A stretch of DNA of 27,390 nt, taken from contig DDRC01000249.1 of the NCBI GenBank assembly GCA_002342985.1, forward strand, positions 20,970 to 48,359, written 5' to 3'. Positions 7,151 through 16,620 of the stretch are shown piece by piece (the stretch's first letter is position 1; each line of letters begins with the position of its first letter). Below the pieces are notes generated by a model that saw only the letters and a list, made by a program, of their open reading frames with translations, was not told the origin of the DNA and did not search any database. The translations under genes were made by a program, and so were the position numbers. Source of the stretch: Flavobacteriales bacterium UBA2426. Its GTDB lineage: Bacteria > Bacteroidota > Bacteroidia > Flavobacteriales_F > PHOS-HE28.

Positions 7151-9400
7151 ATGCATCCCTTACGTTCAATCGTCTTTTCCGCATTGGCGCTCGCACCGCC
7201 GGCCCTGGCCCAGGAGGTCAAGGGCGTCGTCACCGCGCTGGAGGGCGGGGAGACCCTGCCTGCGGCCAACGTCCATTGGATCGGCACCACGATCGGCACC
7301 GCCACCGATCAGGATGGTGCATTCGCCATTCCTGCTCCAGGCCGCTGGCCTGCCCGGCTGGTGGCCTCCTTCGTGGGATACAAGCCCGATACCCTGCTGC
7401 TGAAGGAGCCCCCCACGGCGCCGTTGCGGTTCACCCTTCGGTGGGCGGTGGAGATCGGCCCCGTGGAGGTGGTGGAGCGTGTCCAGGGCACCCAGCTCAG
7501 CACCCGCACCATCAATTCCACCGAGATCATCGGCCAGAAGGAGCTGAAGCGCGCCGCCTGCTGCGACCTGAGCGAGAGCTTCGAGACGAATGCCACGGTG
7601 GACGTGAGCTTCAGCGATGCGGTCTCCGGGACCAAGACCATCCGCATGCTCGGACTCGACGGCAAGTACGCGCAGATGAGTCTGGAGAACGTGCCCTTCG
7701 TCCGCGGACTCTCCATCGCCTCCGGGCTCACGCTGATACCGGGCACATGGATCAAGGACATCAACCTGAGCAAAGGCATCGGCACGGCGGTGAACGGCCC
7801 CAACGCCATGACCGGCCAGATCGACCTGTGCCTGCTGAACCCGTTGGAGGAGCCGCCGCTGTTCGTGAACCTATACGGGAACAGCCAGGGACGCCTGGAG
7901 GCAAACGTGCACACCGCGCAGCGCACCGGTGAGCATAGCGCCAACCTGCTCCTGCTGCACGGGAATTGGTTCGACCAGGCCATGGACCAGAACGGTGATG
8001 GCCTGCTGGACATGCCCCGCACCAAGCGCCTCAATGCGGCGAACCGATGGATGCGCCTCGATGAGCGCCGGAGCTCGCAGGTGCTGGTGAGGGCGGTGCA
8101 TGATGAGCGGCGGGGCGGCCAGGATGGAATGAGCGCGGCAGCCCCTGAGGCGCATGCCCATACCCTCCATGGGCCTTACGCCATCGAGGTCCTCAACCGC
8201 ATGCTCGATGCTGTCATGAAGCACGGGTGGGTTTTCCGCAACAACCCCACCAGGAGCATCGGCCTCATCGCTGCCGGCCGCTGGCATGAGTCGCGGTCCC
8301 TCTACGGGCTCCGTCGGTACGATGGCGAGCAGCGCAGCGCGTATGCGAGCATTGTCTATCAGCAGCTGCTGGGCGATGGCAGGGACCAGGTGAAGGCCGG
8401 TCTGACGCTCCAATTCGATGATTACCGCGAACTGTTCCGCAACGACACATTACAGCGCCTCGATCTGGGCCGCACGGAGCGCATGCCCGGCGCCTTCGTG
8501 GAGCATACGTTGAAGCGGGAGCGGCTCACGGTGGTCTCCGGCCTGCGGCTTGATGCCAACGACCGCTTCGGCGAAGCGCTGAGCCCCCGAGTCCACGCGA
8601 AATACGACCTCGGCCCGCTCACCGCCATCCGCGCCAGTGCTGGGTATGGGTTCCGCACCGCGAATCCCCTAGTCGAGCAGGCGGCTGTGATGGCCAGTTC
8701 GCGCTATGTGGCCATGGAGGGCGAGCTGGGCATGGAGCGATCATGGAATTTCGGCGCCTCTGTCCTGCACAAGTTCAAATGGCTCGGACGGAAGTGGGCG
8801 GTGGGCATGGATGCGTATCGCACCGAGTTCCGCACGCAGCTGGTCGCAGACATGGACCGCGATCCCCTGACGCTCGCCTTCTACATGCTGGACGGACCGT
8901 CCAATGCCACCAGCGTGCTCACGGATGTGCAAGTGGAACTCACCCGGACGCTCCTGCTCAAGCTCAGTCATCGCTGGTACGAGGTGCGCACCACCTACGA
9001 CGGCCGCCTCCTCGACCGTCCCTTTACGCCCTCGCACCGGGGCCTCATTGACTTGGCCTACGCCAGCCGCGATGAGCGCTGGCGGTTCGACATCAGCCTG
9101 AACGTCTTCGGCCAGGGCCGGATACCGGATACGCGTCCCAATCCCGTGGAGGAGCTCCGCTTCCCGGAGCGCTCTCCGGCATACTCCACCTTGCATGCGC
9201 AGGTCACGCATGTGGCAGGTGCTTGGGAGTTCTACTTGGGAGGCGAGAACCTGACAGGAACCCTGCAGCAGCGCCAGGTGATTGCGCCCGACGATCCCTA
9301 TGGCCCGTACTTTGACGCCAGTTTGATCTGGGGGCCCACCAACAAGGCCATGGTCTATGGCGGTCTCCGCTACACCCTTCAAACGAAGAACCCATCATGA
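7151..9400 (+). CDS. TonB-dependent outer-membrane receptor, probable heavy-metal uptake
   Basis: The 749-residue product has a signal peptide (about 1-20, ending PALAQ), a carboxypeptidase-regulatory-like domain (about 21-97), a plug domain (about 115-230) and a beta-barrel to the C-terminus. The plug carries ELKRAACCDLSESFETN and GTKTIRMLGLDGKYAQMSLE, a signature I associate with Bacteroidota receptors encoded beside metal-binding proteins; the CC pair is at 137-138. A predicted extracellular stretch contains HAHTLHG with a nearby Met, possible metal ligands. TonB-ExbBD energy would drive uptake across the outer membrane. The HMA-domain gene overlaps its stop by 4 bp (ATGA), strongly linking the two. 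The ATG at 7151 gives a clean signal peptide, unlike the upstream in-frame ATG at 7103. The metal is not identifiable; copper is a guess from the HMA partner. Confidence 0.9.
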   Translation: MHPLRSIVFSALALAPPALAQEVKGVVTALEGGETLPAANVHWIGTTIGTATDQDGAFAIPAPGRWPARLVASFVGYKPDTLLLKEPPTAPLRFTLRWAVEIGPVEVVERVQGTQLSTRTINSTEIIGQKELKRAACCDLSESFETNATVDVSFSDAVSGTKTIRMLGLDGKYAQMSLENVPFVRGLSIASGLTLIPGTWIKDINLSKGIGTAVNGPNAMTGQIDLCLLNPLEEPPLFVNLYGNSQGRLEANVHTAQRTGEHSANLLLLHGNWFDQAMDQNGDGLLDMPRTKRLNAANRWMRLDERRSSQVLVRAVHDERRGGQDGMSAAAPEAHAHTLHGPYAIEVLNRMLDAVMKHGWVFRNNPTRSIGLIAAGRWHESRSLYGLRRYDGEQRSAYASIVYQQLLGDGRDQVKAGLTLQFDDYRELFRNDTLQRLDLGRTERMPGAFVEHTLKRERLTVVSGLRLDANDRFGEALSPRVHAKYDLGPLTAIRASAGYGFRTANPLVEQAAVMASSRYVAMEGELGMERSWNFGASVLHKFKWLGRKWAVGMDAYRTEFRTQLVADMDRDPLTLAFYMLDGPSNATSVLTDVQVELTRTLLLKLSHRWYEVRTTYDGRLLDRPFTPSHRGLIDLAYASRDERWRFDISLNVFGQGRIPDTRPNPVEELRFPERSPAYSTLHAQVTHVAGAWEFYLGGENLTGTLQQRQVIAPDDPYGPYFDASLIWGPTNKAMVYGGLRYTLQTKNPS

Positions 9401-9750
9401 GAACCATCGTTACCGCTCTGCTCATCGGCTGCTGGATCAGCCTTGCCGCACAGAAGGCCCCCGCGCACCTCGATATCGTGAGCAGTACGGTCTGCGACAT
9501 GTGCGTGCAGACCATCGAGGGGGAGCTCATCTATGAGAAGGGAGTGAAGAAGGTCGTGGTGGATCTGGCCTCCTCCACCGTCCATATCGAGTACGACGCA
9601 CGGAAGAACAGTCCCGCTGGCCTGCGCGCGGCATTGGTGAAGCTCGGTTACTCGGCCGATGGCGTGCCCGGCGACCCCAAGGCCTTCGCCAAGCTGCCGG
9701 ATTGCTGCCAGAAGGAGGGCTGCGGCAAGCTGCCTGAAACGAAGCCCTGA
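9397..9750 (+). CDS. Secreted heavy-metal-associated (HMA) domain protein
   Basis: The 117-residue product has a signal peptide (about 1-19, ending SLAAQ) followed by a ferredoxin-like HMA fold (about 24-88) with the metal-binding CDMC motif at Cys33 and Cys36 (canonical CxxC) and the closing LVKLGYSADG strand. A short tail adds DCCQKEGCGK (Cys103, 104 and 109), which could form a second metal site. HMA proteins bind soft metals such as Cu(I), Zn(II) or Cd(II). The export signal places this one in the periplasm, where it could take metal from the receptor whose gene overlaps its start by 4 bp. The carbonic anhydrase-like gene begins 3 bp after its stop and is probably on the same transcript. 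Confidence 0.9.
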   Translation: MRTIVTALLIGCWISLAAQKAPAHLDIVSSTVCDMCVQTIEGELIYEKGVKKVVVDLASSTVHIEYDARKNSPAGLRAALVKLGYSADGVPGDPKAFAKLPDCCQKEGCGKLPETKP

Positions 9751-9753
9751 GCC

Positions 9754-10272
9754 ATGGCACTGATACGGAGCGTACGGGGCTTCAGCCCACGATTCGGAGG
9801 CGACTGCTACTTGGCGGAGACGGCTGTGGTGATCGGTGACACCGTGATGGGCGACGGCTGCAGCGTCTGGTTCAATGCCGTGGTGCGCGGCGATGTGAAC
9901 GCCATCCGCATCGGCCATCGGGTGAACATCCAGGACGGCGCGGTGCTGCACTGCACCTACGAGCGCGCAGCGCTCACCATCGGCAGCGATGTGAGCATCG
10001 GGCATAATGCCATCGTGCACGGGTGCACGGTGATGGACAAGGTGCTCATCGGCATGGGGGCCATCGTGATGGACCATGCCGTGATCGGCGAGGGCAGCGT
10101 GATCGCTGCGGGAGCGGTGGTGCTGCAGAATACCGTGGTCGAGCCCGGCAGCCTCATGGCCGGGGTTCCTGCCAAGCGCATCGGCCCGGTGAGCGCGGAC
10201 CTATCGCGGAACGAGATCGAGCGGATCGCCCGCAACTATGGCATGTACGCCTCCTGGTTCAAGGAAGGCTGA
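9754..10272 (+). CDS. Gamma-carbonic anhydrase family protein
   Basis: The 172-residue product is a left-handed beta-helix of hexapeptide repeats (for example VVIGDTVMGDGCSVWFNAVV and VLIGMGAIVMDHAVIGEGSV) with a C-terminal helix. The family's zinc ligands appear as His66 (VLHCTYE), His84 and His89 (IGHNAIVHG), and the VVRGDVNAI segment is conserved. Members assemble as trimers; some hydrate CO2, while many YrdA/PaaY-like proteins have little or unknown activity, so the substrate should stay open. The ATG is 3 bp after the HMA gene stop. Its 3' end overlaps the convergent murI gene by 14 bp, leaving no room for a terminator between them. The gene might use zinc or cobalt delivered by the neighbouring module, but its position may simply be chance. 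Confidence 0.92.
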   Translation: MALIRSVRGFSPRFGGDCYLAETAVVIGDTVMGDGCSVWFNAVVRGDVNAIRIGHRVNIQDGAVLHCTYERAALTIGSDVSIGHNAIVHGCTVMDKVLIGMGAIVMDHAVIGEGSVIAAGAVVLQNTVVEPGSLMAGVPAKRIGPVSADLSRNEIERIARNYGMYASWFKEG

Positions 10273-11083
10273 GCGCGCCATCGAACCAGGCGGCCTGTGC
10301 CACCGGGGCGTCGGGCAAGCCCATGCGGCGCATCATGCTTCGGAACGCTGCCGGACTGCCGCTCGTCCAGATGCGCATGCCGCCCGCAGCATCAGTGGGA
10401 GCCAGGAGCCCCCGCTCCTCGAGCAGCCGTGCGGTCTGGCGCGCCACCGCAGGAGCGGGGTCGATGACCCGAACGTGCGGCCCCACGATGCGCTCGATCA
10501 GCGGCCGTACGATGGGGTAGTGCGTGCAGCCCAGCACCAGGGCATCGATGTTCCGCGCTATCATGGGCTCGAGCCATCCGCGCAGCATCGCTTCCGTGGC
10601 AGGCGTATCGAATTCGCCCGCCTCGATCTGCTTCACCAGGCCCGGGCAGGGCTGATGCAGCACCTCCACGCCTTGGGAGAAGCGCTCCACGATGGATGCG
10701 TAGAGCTCGCTCTGGAAGGTGGCTACCGTGGCAATCACCCCCACCACGCCGGTGCGTGTCTGCTCGGCGGCAGGCTTCACAGCCGGCTCCATGCCCACGA
10801 AGGGCAGCTGGGGCCAGCGCCGGCGCACCTCGGCCAGGGCGGCCGCGCTGGCCGTGTTGCAGGCGATGACGATGAGCTTGCATCCCTGGGCGAGGAGCGC
10901 CTCGGTGATGCTCATGCTGAATCCGCGCACCTCGCTGAGCGACCGTGCGCCATAGGGCATGTGCAGGTTGTCCCCGAAATAGAGCAGGCGCTCCCGAGGG
11001 AGCGCCTGCCTTATGGCCGCTGCCACCGTCAGCCCGCCGATACCGGAATCGAAGATGCCGATGGGGCGGTCGTTGCCGGCCAC
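10259..11083 (-). CDS. murI: Glutamate racemase
   Basis: The 274-residue product has the racemase signatures: IGIFDSGIGGLTV (Asp12-Ser13) near the start, the first catalytic cysteine in VIACNTASA (Cys75), and the second in VLGCTHYP (Cys186). It converts L-glutamate to D-glutamate for peptidoglycan in the cytoplasm, and the length is typical. It is the last gene of a long minus-strand envelope block, 7 bp after an OmpH gene. Its last 14 bp overlap the end of the opposing carbonic anhydrase-like gene. A perfect 12-bp inverted repeat with a 2-nt centre lies within its 5' part (10984-11009). Confidence 0.97.
   Translation of the reverse strand: MAGNDRPIGIFDSGIGGLTVAAAIRQALPRERLLYFGDNLHMPYGARSLSEVRGFSMSITEALLAQGCKLIVIACNTASAAALAEVRRRWPQLPFVGMEPAVKPAAEQTRTGVVGVIATVATFQSELYASIVERFSQGVEVLHQPCPGLVKQIEAGEFDTPATEAMLRGWLEPMIARNIDALVLGCTHYPIVRPLIERIVGPHVRVIDPAPAVARQTARLLEERGLLAPTDAAGGMRIWTSGSPAAFRSMMRRMGLPDAPVAQAAWFDGALSLP
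10984..11009. repeat. Perfect 12-bp inverted repeat inside murI
   Basis: The arm 10984-10995 (GCAGGCGCTCCC) is the exact reverse complement of 10998-11009, separated by only GA. It encodes the ordinary residues following Arg25, so selection on the protein may account for part of it. No second copy was noticed in the window. Confidence 0.6.
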
Positions 11084-11090
11084 GGGTCGT

Positions 11091-11615
11091 TTATTGGATG
11101 CCCAGCTTGGCCTTCACCAGGGGCATGATGTCCTCGCCCTTGTCGAAGTAGAGGACGAAGCCGGTGCTGATGTCGAAGATGTAGGTGAAGCCCTTCTCGT
11201 CGGCCACATCCTTGATGGCCTGGTTGGTTCGCTCCACCATCGGCTTCAGGAGTTCCTCCTCCTGCTTCGCGAGGTCCTCCTGGGCCTTCTCCTGGGCGGT
11301 CTGGATGCGCTGCTCGAGCTCATTGATCTCGCGTACGGCCATTTCCTTCTCCGTCTGGGTCATCTTGTCGGCACGGGCCTGCGCATCGGCCACCTTGGCC
11401 TGGTACTCCGCGCCCATGGCCTTCAGCCGCTCATCGAGGGTTTTGGCGAAGGCCTGCATCTTCTCCTCGGCGCCCTTGCGCTCGGGCAGGGTCAGCAGCA
11501 GCTTCTGGCGGTCGATGTGGCCGAGCTTGACCTGCTGGGCCATCGCAGACTGCCCTGCGGCGAAGAGCAGGCAAAGGGTGAGAACGAGTTGCTTCATCAT
11601 GGTTGTCGTGTTCAT
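11091..11615 (-). CDS. OmpH/Skp family periplasmic chaperone (second copy)
   Basis: The 174-residue product has a signal peptide (to about 26, ending SAMAQ), a VKLGHIDRQKLLLTLPE start strand, a long charged coiled-coil region (about 45-125) and a closing beta segment (FTYIFDISTGFVLYF). This is the jellyfish-like Skp layout: three copies form a clamp that carries unfolded outer-membrane proteins to BamA. The start is taken at the ATG complementary to 11613-11615, which overlaps the upstream OmpH stop as ATGA; ATGs at residues 6 and 7 would also give a signal peptide. It sits between its paralogue and murI. Confidence 0.93.
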   Translation of the reverse strand: MNTTTMMKQLVLTLCLLFAAGQSAMAQQVKLGHIDRQKLLLTLPERKGAEEKMQAFAKTLDERLKAMGAEYQAKVADAQARADKMTQTEKEMAVREINELEQRIQTAQEKAQEDLAKQEEELLKPMVERTNQAIKDVADEKGFTYIFDISTGFVLYFDKGEDIMPLVKAKLGIQ

Positions 11616-12286
11616 CGTGGTTGTTTCTGTTCAGCGCCGCCGCCGGTGCGTGGCGCGCCTTGGTCGCGGCCGCCATCCCGACCGCCGTCCTTTCCGGGCT
11701 CCTCCTGCGGCGGCTCGCCGAATTCCTCGTCGTCCTTGGCGGGTCCGGTGCCCTCGCGCTTGGGCCGGATGCCGAGCTTCTTGAGTACAGCGTCGCTCTT
11801 GTCGTACTTGTCACTGGCGAACAGCAGGTTGCCGCCGTTCTGGCCGCCGATATCGAACACGGCGACGTAGCTGGTGCCGGCCACTTCCTTCACCGCGTTG
11901 TAGACGCGGTCCTGGATCGGCTGGATCAGCTCCTGGCGCTTCTTGAAGAGGTCGCCCTGCGGGCCGAAGCGCCGTTTCTGCAGGTCGCGCGCATCGCGCT
12001 CCTTGGATTCGATCTCCTCCAGGCGGGAGCGCTTCATGTCCTCGGTGAGCAGGATGGCCTCGGCGTTGTATGCATCGCGCAGGCGCCTGATGGTCTGGTG
12101 GCGCTCATCGATCTCCTCCTGCCATTGCTTGGAGAGGCGGTCCAGCTCCTTCTGGGCCGTTTCGTACTCGGGCAGCTGATCGAGGATGTACTTGGTGTTC
12201 ACGAAGGCCACGCGCTGGGCGTTGGCCGGCAATGCCGCCATCAGGGGCAGCAGCGCGAGGATCGCGGAACGGAGGAGGCGGCGCAT
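11612..12286 (-). CDS. OmpH/Skp family periplasmic chaperone with a charged C-terminal tail
   Basis: The 224-residue product has a signal peptide (about 1-23, ending PANAQ), the RVAFVNTKYILDQLPEYETA start of the Skp core, a coiled-coil region (about 42-125) and a closing YVAVFDIGG...NLLFASDKYD segment, ending near LKKLGI (residue 173). A tail of about 50 residues then follows, rich in Gly, Asp, Glu, Pro, Arg and Lys, with a repeated DGGR. The tail exceeds the usual Skp length and is probably disordered. The gene lies 30 bp downstream of bamA and overlaps the next OmpH gene by 4 bp. It should act as a periplasmic chaperone feeding BamA. Confidence 0.92.
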   Translation of the reverse strand: MRRLLRSAILALLPLMAALPANAQRVAFVNTKYILDQLPEYETAQKELDRLSKQWQEEIDERHQTIRRLRDAYNAEAILLTEDMKRSRLEEIESKERDARDLQKRRFGPQGDLFKKRQELIQPIQDRVYNAVKEVAGTSYVAVFDIGGQNGGNLLFASDKYDKSDAVLKKLGIRPKREGTGPAKDDEEFGEPPQEEPGKDGGRDGGRDQGAPRTGGGAEQKQPR

Positions 12287-12297
12287 GCGTAGGGTGT

Positions 12298-12305
12298 CGA
12301 AAGTA
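12298..12305 (-). promoter_or_regulatory. Promoter-like TACTTTCG between bamA and the first ompH
   Basis: On the minus strand the 30-bp gap contains TACTTTCG, one base from TAnnTTTG and 11 nt before the ATG. It could be an internal promoter for the ompH-ompH-murI part of the block. No -33 box was recognised. Confidence 0.25.
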
Positions 12306-12316
12306 GGCGATGGCTC

Positions 12317-14845
12317 CTAGAGCTCGCCAAGATCTATGCCGATGGTGAAATGGAATTGGCTCTTGGCCATGTTCGGGGCCGTGGGAACATCGTCCAGGCG
12401 CCATCCATAGTCGAGTCCCATGGGGCCGAACATGGGCAGGAAGAGGCGTAGCCCGACGCCCGCGCTGCGATAGAGCTTGAAGGGGTTGAACTGGTCGAAG
12501 CTGCCCCAGGTGTTGCCGGCCTGGACGAAGCCGAGGGTGTAGATGGTGGCCTGGGGGTTCAGCGAAACCGGGAAGCGGAGCTCGGCGGTGTACTTGCTCA
12601 CCACGAAGTTGCCCGTCTGGGGCGACAGGGAGAAGTCATCGTAGCCGCGGAGCCCCACGATCTCACGGCCGTCCAGCTGGAAGCCGGTGAGCGCCGCTCC
12701 GCCGAGGTAGAACCGCTCGAAGGGCGAGTCGCCGATGGAGTTGTTGTACCGGCCCAGGAAGCCGTAGCCCGCGCGCACCATGAGCACAAGGTCGTGCTGG
12801 CTCTTGGACCGTGTGATGCGGTTGAACCATTGCGTGGTGAACTTCCACTTGTGGAACTCCGCCCAGTTGTACCGCTGCTCCGCCGGAAGGGCGGCCCAGT
12901 CGCGTGCAGGCTGAAGCAGGGAGAAGGGCGGCGTGGCCTTCACCGAAACGGTGACATCGGAGCCGGAGCGGGCGAAGAACGGCGCATCGACCGAGTTGCG
13001 CGACAGCTGAGCGCTGTATGCAAGCACATTGCTGGTGCCGTTGCTGAAGGCGAAGATGACCTGGCCGCTGCTGTAGTTGCGCAGGTCGTAGAGCTGGTAG
13101 GAGAGGTTCTGGCGCAGGATGAAGAAGTCGTCCGGCACCTGCAGCCGTTTGCCCAGGCCCAGGGTGATGCCGCTGATGAGCAGCGATTGACGCCGGGGGT
13201 TCTCCACGCGCCCGGCCTCGGTGCTCACGAAGCGGGCCTCCCCGTTGGTCTGCACGCTGTGGTATACGGAGAAGCTGAGCGCATTGGGCTTGCGGCCGCC
13301 CAGCCAGGGCTCCACAAATGAGAGGCTGTAGCTCTGGAAGAACCGGCCGTTGGTCTGCGCCCGCAGATTCAGCGTCTGCCCATCGCCGGCTGGCAGGGGC
13401 TGGTACGACGAGGGGTCCGTGATCTTGCGCAGGCTGAAGTTCGTGAAGGAAAGGCCCAGGCTCATCACCACGCGGCCCGCGCCATAGCCTCCGCTCAGCT
13501 CCAGCCTGTCGCTGGGCCGCTCCTCCACGGTGTACTCCAGGTCCACCAGGCCGGTGCGCGGATCGGGGATGGGATTCACGCCCAGCTTCTCCTGGTCGAA
13601 GTAGCCGAGCTGGGCGATCTCGCGCTGCGTGCGGATCACATCGCTGCGATTGAACAGCTGCCCGGGCTTGGTACGGATCTCGCGCCGGATGACGTGCTCG
13701 TTGGTCTTCGAATTCCCCTTGATGATCACGTTGCGGATGCGGTACTGACGGCCCTCACGGACGCGGATCTCCAGGTCGATGCTGTCGCCCTCGGCCATCA
13801 CCTCGATCGGCTCCGGATAGAAGGAGAGGTAGCCGTCGTCCATGTAGAGGGAGCTCACGTCGCGGCCCGTGGGATTCATGTAAAGCCGGCTGTCCAGCGT
13901 TTTCTTGCTGTACGCATCGCCCTTTCGGATGCCCAGGATGCTGTCCAGCCGGCTGGTGCGGTACTTGGTATTGCCGGTCCACGTGATGTTCCGGAAATAG
14001 AACTTCTGCCCTTCGTCCACCTCCAGCTCCACGCGCACCCGCTTGCGGCTCACCTGGTACATGGTGTCGCGCGTGATCATGGCGTTGCGGTGGCCCTCGT
14101 TGTTGTATGTCTCGATGACCCTCGCCTTATCGGCTTTGTACTCCGCTGGAATGAACTTGCTTCCGGAGAGGAAATTGTACCAGCGCTTGCGCTTGGTCTT
14201 CTTCATGGCACGCCGCAGGCGGGAATCGGTCAGTGCCTCGTTGCCCTGGAAATCCACGTCCTGGATGCGCATGCGGGCGCCGCGGTCCACGTCCACGAAG
14301 AGCACCACGCTGTTCTCCAGCGCTGAGCGCAGCGTATCGGGCACCTCGCGCATGCGCACATCGGCCATGAGGAAGCCCTTGTCCACGTAATAGGTGCGGA
14401 TCGACTGGCGAACGCGTGCCAGCAGCGCCTCGTTCACCTGCTGCCCGCGCGCCAGGCCCACTTGCTCATCGAGCTTCTCGGCCTCGCCCTTGCTCACTCC
14501 GTTGTACTTGTAGCGGGAGAGCCTGGGCTTCTCCGCCACCACGATGTGGAGGAAGATGGTGCGCCCCCGTATCTCGGCGGCTTCGACCGCCACGTCGCTG
14601 AACAGCTTCTGGTCCCACAGGTTGCGCACGGCCCGGCTGATGCGGTCGCCGGGCACCTCCACCTTGTCGCCCACCTGCAGTCCGCTGAAGAGCTTCACCG
14701 CATTCGGGTCCACCGTTCGCGTCCCGCTCACGGTGATTCCGCCGATCTCGTAGGTCTGGGGCAGCCCGTAATCCATGCTTGGCTGCTGGGCCTGCGCTGC
14801 CGCGATGCTGGCAACCGCAAGGGTGAGGACGATAAGCGCGCGCAT
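12317..14845 (-). CDS. bamA: Outer-membrane protein assembly factor BamA
   Basis: The 842-residue product starts with a signal peptide (about 1-20). A series of POTRA domains follows (about 35-430), for example YEIGGITVSGTRTVDPNAVK, IQDVDFQGNEALTDSRLRRA and IRNVIIKGNSKTNEHVIRRE. The Omp85 barrel runs to the end. The conserved L6-loop motif appears as LRGY (732-735) in place of the usual VRGF/Y. BamA is the central pore that folds beta-barrel proteins into the outer membrane, including the TonB receptors and PorP-type proteins encoded nearby. It begins 1 bp after uppS ends and is followed by two Skp-like genes, a grouping conserved in Bacteroidota and matching its function. Confidence 0.96.
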   Translation of the reverse strand: MRALIVLTLAVASIAAAQAQQPSMDYGLPQTYEIGGITVSGTRTVDPNAVKLFSGLQVGDKVEVPGDRISRAVRNLWDQKLFSDVAVEAAEIRGRTIFLHIVVAEKPRLSRYKYNGVSKGEAEKLDEQVGLARGQQVNEALLARVRQSIRTYYVDKGFLMADVRMREVPDTLRSALENSVVLFVDVDRGARMRIQDVDFQGNEALTDSRLRRAMKKTKRKRWYNFLSGSKFIPAEYKADKARVIETYNNEGHRNAMITRDTMYQVSRKRVRVELEVDEGQKFYFRNITWTGNTKYRTSRLDSILGIRKGDAYSKKTLDSRLYMNPTGRDVSSLYMDDGYLSFYPEPIEVMAEGDSIDLEIRVREGRQYRIRNVIIKGNSKTNEHVIRREIRTKPGQLFNRSDVIRTQREIAQLGYFDQEKLGVNPIPDPRTGLVDLEYTVEERPSDRLELSGGYGAGRVVMSLGLSFTNFSLRKITDPSSYQPLPAGDGQTLNLRAQTNGRFFQSYSLSFVEPWLGGRKPNALSFSVYHSVQTNGEARFVSTEAGRVENPRRQSLLISGITLGLGKRLQVPDDFFILRQNLSYQLYDLRNYSSGQVIFAFSNGTSNVLAYSAQLSRNSVDAPFFARSGSDVTVSVKATPPFSLLQPARDWAALPAEQRYNWAEFHKWKFTTQWFNRITRSKSQHDLVLMVRAGYGFLGRYNNSIGDSPFERFYLGGAALTGFQLDGREIVGLRGYDDFSLSPQTGNFVVSKYTAELRFPVSLNPQATIYTLGFVQAGNTWGSFDQFNPFKLYRSAGVGLRLFLPMFGPMGLDYGWRLDDVPTAPNMAKSQFHFTIGIDLGEL

Positions 14846-14846
14846 C

Positions 14847-15646
<800 letters not shown>

Positions 15647-15650
<4 letters not shown>

Positions 15651-16492
15651 CGCCTGCGCTTCATCCAGTTATACTGCTCATCGCAGTCGGAGAAGCGGCT
15701 GATGACATAGGTGATGGTGAGGCCGGAGTAGACGTACCAGTCACGCGTGTTGGCGTCCCCGCGCGCCCGCCCCGTGTTGCTATAGCCGGGGATGCGGTCC
15801 TCCAGCCCCGACCGGTCGGCCAGGGCTGCGGCGAGCGGCCCGTTCTCGAAGGCTAGCACGTCGTTGTCGAAGTAGGCGCCGCTCACGTCGTCGATGTAAT
15901 CGGTCCAGGTGCGCCGCATGCCCCATTCCAGCTGGAAGTCGATCCGGCCGGCATTGAGCTTGAGCCCTGCCCCGAAGGGAATCGCCATATGGTCGACCGC
16001 ATAAAGCTTGTCGCCTTGCGTGGTGCTTTGCCCTTCGGTGCCCAGCTGCTGCAGGTCGTACCAGGTGTCATCGAGCTGCGCCTTGGGATTGGCCCTGAAG
16101 TAGGCCAATCCGCCGAAGACGAAGGGAGTCCACTTCTTCGCGTCCTTGCCCTTGGACCTGTACTTGAAGAAGTTGATCTCGAGCAGCAGGGAGGCTTCGA
16201 AAAGCGGGGCCCGGAAGTGGAGGTTGCGCAGCTGCTGAAGGCTGTCCGGCGAATCGCTGTCGTAGGCCTGGAGCGTTCCGTAAAGGCCTTGGAGCCGAAG
16301 GGCATACCGGTCGGTGAGGTTATGGCGGAAGACGATGCCGCCGGCGAGCTTGGTGTCCTTCGGGTAGTGGCGGTAGGGGTTCAGGTCGCCGATGTAGTAA
16401 GTGGCGCCGACGGTCAGCCCAAGCTCATTCACCTGTCCGGTGACGGCCAAGCCGTTCAGGATGAGCAGGAGAGGAAGGAACCAGCGGTGCAT
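15647..16492 (-). CDS. PorG-like (DUF6089) outer-membrane protein
   Basis: The 281-residue product starts with a clean signal peptide (about 1-20, MHRWFLPLLLILNGLAVTGQ) and then ELGLTVGATYYIGDLNPYRHY. This opening and the following small barrel pattern (FRHNLTDRYALRLQ, FEASLLLEINFF, FGAGLKLN) are typical of DUF6089 proteins such as T9SS PorG. PorG contributes to the outer-membrane part of the type IX secretion apparatus in Porphyromonas. The position directly before uppS and after nadK matches the conserved Bacteroidota order. An upstream in-frame extension to 16654 was rejected because it overlaps nadK and puts sequence before the signal peptide. A promoter-like TACCTTCG lies 53 nt upstream. 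Confidence 0.85.
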
Positions 16493-16545
16493 CGGCAGTC
16501 TCAACGGAAGTGCTTGGCCGGTGGTATCCGGCTGTCTTGGCCGGG

Positions 16546-16553
16546 CGAAGGTA
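16546..16553 (-). promoter_or_regulatory. Promoter-like TACCTTCG upstream of the porG-like gene
   Basis: The 128-bp gap between nadK and the porG-like gene is the largest inside this minus-strand block. On the minus strand it holds TACCTTCG, identical to the element before the NifU-like gene and one base from TAnnTTTG. It would give a leader of about 45-50 nt. Confidence 0.3.
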
Positions 16554-16620
16554 TCGGTCTGCCCGATGACGCAGTAACGTGCTGGGAATCCGGTCGTTAA
16601 GATTCGTGAAAACAATCCAG

